Origin: Isoetes taiwanensis
Taxonomy: Eukaryota > Streptophyta > Lycopodiopsida > Isoetales > Isoetaceae
Direction of reading: 5' to 3'
DNA length: 64,000 nt
Assembly: GCA_021234155.1 (NCBI GenBank)
Contig: JAJEKV010000100.1
Coordinates: 2,022,116 to 2,086,115, forward strand
Under the pieces are notes generated by a model. The model was not told the origin of the DNA and searched no databases. It was given only the letters and a program-made list of their open reading frames with translations. The position numbers were made by a program, and so were the translations under genes. Every line of letters starts with the position of its first letter. The first letter of the stretch is position 1. Shown in pieces: positions 62,567-64,000 of the stretch.

Positions 62567-62833
62567 ACCAGATGACTGTCAAATATGTGAAGGGGGTTGT
62601 ATTGCCAATTCTATGGAACCATAGATCCAGGAGGACCCCTCGGGTTTGAAAGATCACGCCTGCTTTATAGTTTAAAGCAGGAATAAGGAATGAAGGGCGA
62701 CCAGATGACTGTCAAATCTGTGAAGGGGGTTGTATTGCCAATTCTATGGAACCATAGATCCAGGAGGACCCCTCGGGTTTGAAAGATCACGCCTGCTTTA
62801 TAGTTTAAAGCAGGAATAAGGAATGAAGGGCGA
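62567..62833. repeat. Tandem duplication, 133-bp period
   Basis: Two nearly identical consecutive copies of the stretch from accagatgactgtcaaat to taaggaatgaagggcga. The copy starting near 62701 differs by about one base. Both lie just 3' of the haspin remnant, in what would be its 3' flank. Confidence 0.9.
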
Positions 62834-63420
62834 CATTTTAGGGATGTGTTGTCTGGGTTGGCTATGCAACTTGAGAAAGAAGTTTGCAATGACTTGCCAG
62901 TAATGAGGAATTGCACCATGTGATGGGCCATTTTTGAAGCAACGGTTTTGGAGTTGTTACCCCAACTCTTGGTAGTAATGGGAAGCTCTCTAGGAAATAT
63001 GAACAAAAAAAAATATGCGTACGCCAATTTTTCTCACCAGATTAGCCAGTAACTGGTATGTGACTTTGAAGAGCATGCCTGGTATTGAGGTACTTGGTCT
63101 TCGGCATGGCCGCACAATTGCCATGATACTGCCATGATACTGCCAACATATTTTAGACAACTGTTTCTTGCGAATCTGTTGAGCTCTTTCTTTGATTGTG
63201 GTACTCATTTAGTAAAATAGTAAATTCATTCGACATTGATTTGGTTCATTTTAGTTTATGTGAAAAGTGACTTAGTGTCTTACTAAGTTGAGCCACACGT
63301 TGAATGGCATGCTATTGTTTCTATTACTATGTGTGAAAGAATCAGTGTACGTGTCCTTGCATTTTGCAGTTTTTCTCGCTTGGGTTATTCGGTGACTAAT
63401 TGAATTTATCAGCAGACAAG
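62834..63420. other. Non-coding, nothing recognised
   Basis: AT-rich DNA with minus frames of 72-120 codons that resemble no family. A 17-bp duplication (actgccatgatactgcca) lies near 63120. Confidence 0.3.
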
Positions 63421-63553
63421 ATGCCTGAAGATACAAATGCTTCATTTATGCAATATAAACTTCATTCCCAGTCTTCAAAACCTCAATGTGGACAAGAAAG
63501 CACAGAAAGTCATGGATTAGCTCCCGAAAGTTTGATGCATTATCAGAATCGTG
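63421..63553 (+). other. Possible coding exon, unidentified
   Basis: Following a pyrimidine-poor acceptor-like tatcagcag, an ATG opens MPEDTNASFMQYKLHSQSSK and stays open for 44 codons to a donor-like gtg/gtaattt. The composition (Ser, Gln, His) is protein-like. It may be the first exon of another gene or a distal haspin-locus exon. The remaining 63554-64000 is T-rich, intron-like DNA. Confidence 0.3.
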
Positions 63554-64000
63554 GTAATTTTTTTGCTGGGTAATTTTTTTATTTTTTATTTTTTTGGTGA
63601 TTTGAATAGTTACTAGTTCTCTTGTTTGTCTCTCAGATTCTAATGGGTATTTTCAATTGAATTGGATTGTTAGGTAATTTTTTGGAATTGTTACCCGATT
63701 GGTATGTGTCGAATAAGTGGTGCTGGATCATCAGCAAGGGGGCCGGTGCATTGGTAAATTGTGTTGAAACTTTTCCTGTCTAAAATAGGCAAGAGCTTTA
63801 ATATATTCCTGCTATTTTAGGTTGAAATTAGGATTTTTGATTCTTTTCTTAAGGCTGGCTGGGTTTTCTCATTTAATGAGGTATGTGACTGAATCATGGT
63901 TGTCAGCGGTACATTGAGTTTGGATATTATTCCATCGGTTGTATGCGGGGTCTTTAATATCCTTCTGAGTTCTTATGTTTTAAAGGAGGTGATCTAGTTG

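Overview
The window looks like nuclear DNA of a land plant with a large, repeat-rich genome, possibly a gymnosperm or another big-genome lineage. The evidence is a plant-type calmodulin-like gene, fragments of plant haspin kinase, agmatine deiminase, subtilase and C2-domain genes with GT-AG introns, L1-type LINEs, and a Ty3/gypsy retrotransposon primed by initiator-Met tRNA. I cannot name the species. No CRISPR array, rRNA gene or complete tRNA gene was seen. Only one gene, the intron-less calmodulin-like gene at 1084-1560, looks intact. Everything else recognisable is mobile DNA or gene debris.

Layout. 1-1800: a foldback (inverted-repeat) element, then the intact EF-hand gene. 2293-9831: two adjacent elements of one TIR family, pyrimidine-rich on the + strand, the first carrying a 322-bp MITE. 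9832-16800: non-coding DNA with many short tandem duplications, an array of TCGACTC/GAGTCGA hairpins and a C-rich tract. 16800-19396: a 5'-truncated L1 LINE on +. 20417-20600 and 22315-23438: two truncated L1 insertions on -, the second with a 16-bp target duplication. 23560-23777: two exons of a C2-domain gene.

23943-45011 is a minus-strand gypsy array with a shared LTR: LTR (42441-45011), internal domain (34180-42440), LTR (32584-34166), then a second, truncated internal domain (23943-32583). One LTR holds a 934-bp hAT element with a perfect 8-bp target duplication. The truncated internal domain holds about 4.2 kb bounded by TIRs, carrying pieces of agmatine deiminase, subtilase and an unidentified exon.

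46180-59680: three further, broken copies of the foldback plus calmodulin-like unit, in head-to-tail order. A non-LTR LINE with a TATTC-repeat tail sits in the first of these, and related minus-strand LINE 3' fragments break two of the calmodulin-like copies. The last copy is cut in its third EF-hand by a MULE-like end. Downstream of that lies a degenerate multi-exon haspin kinase C-terminal half (61043-62353).

The genes do not form a pathway. The window is a record of nested transposition, gene-fragment capture and tandem duplication around a calcium-sensor gene.
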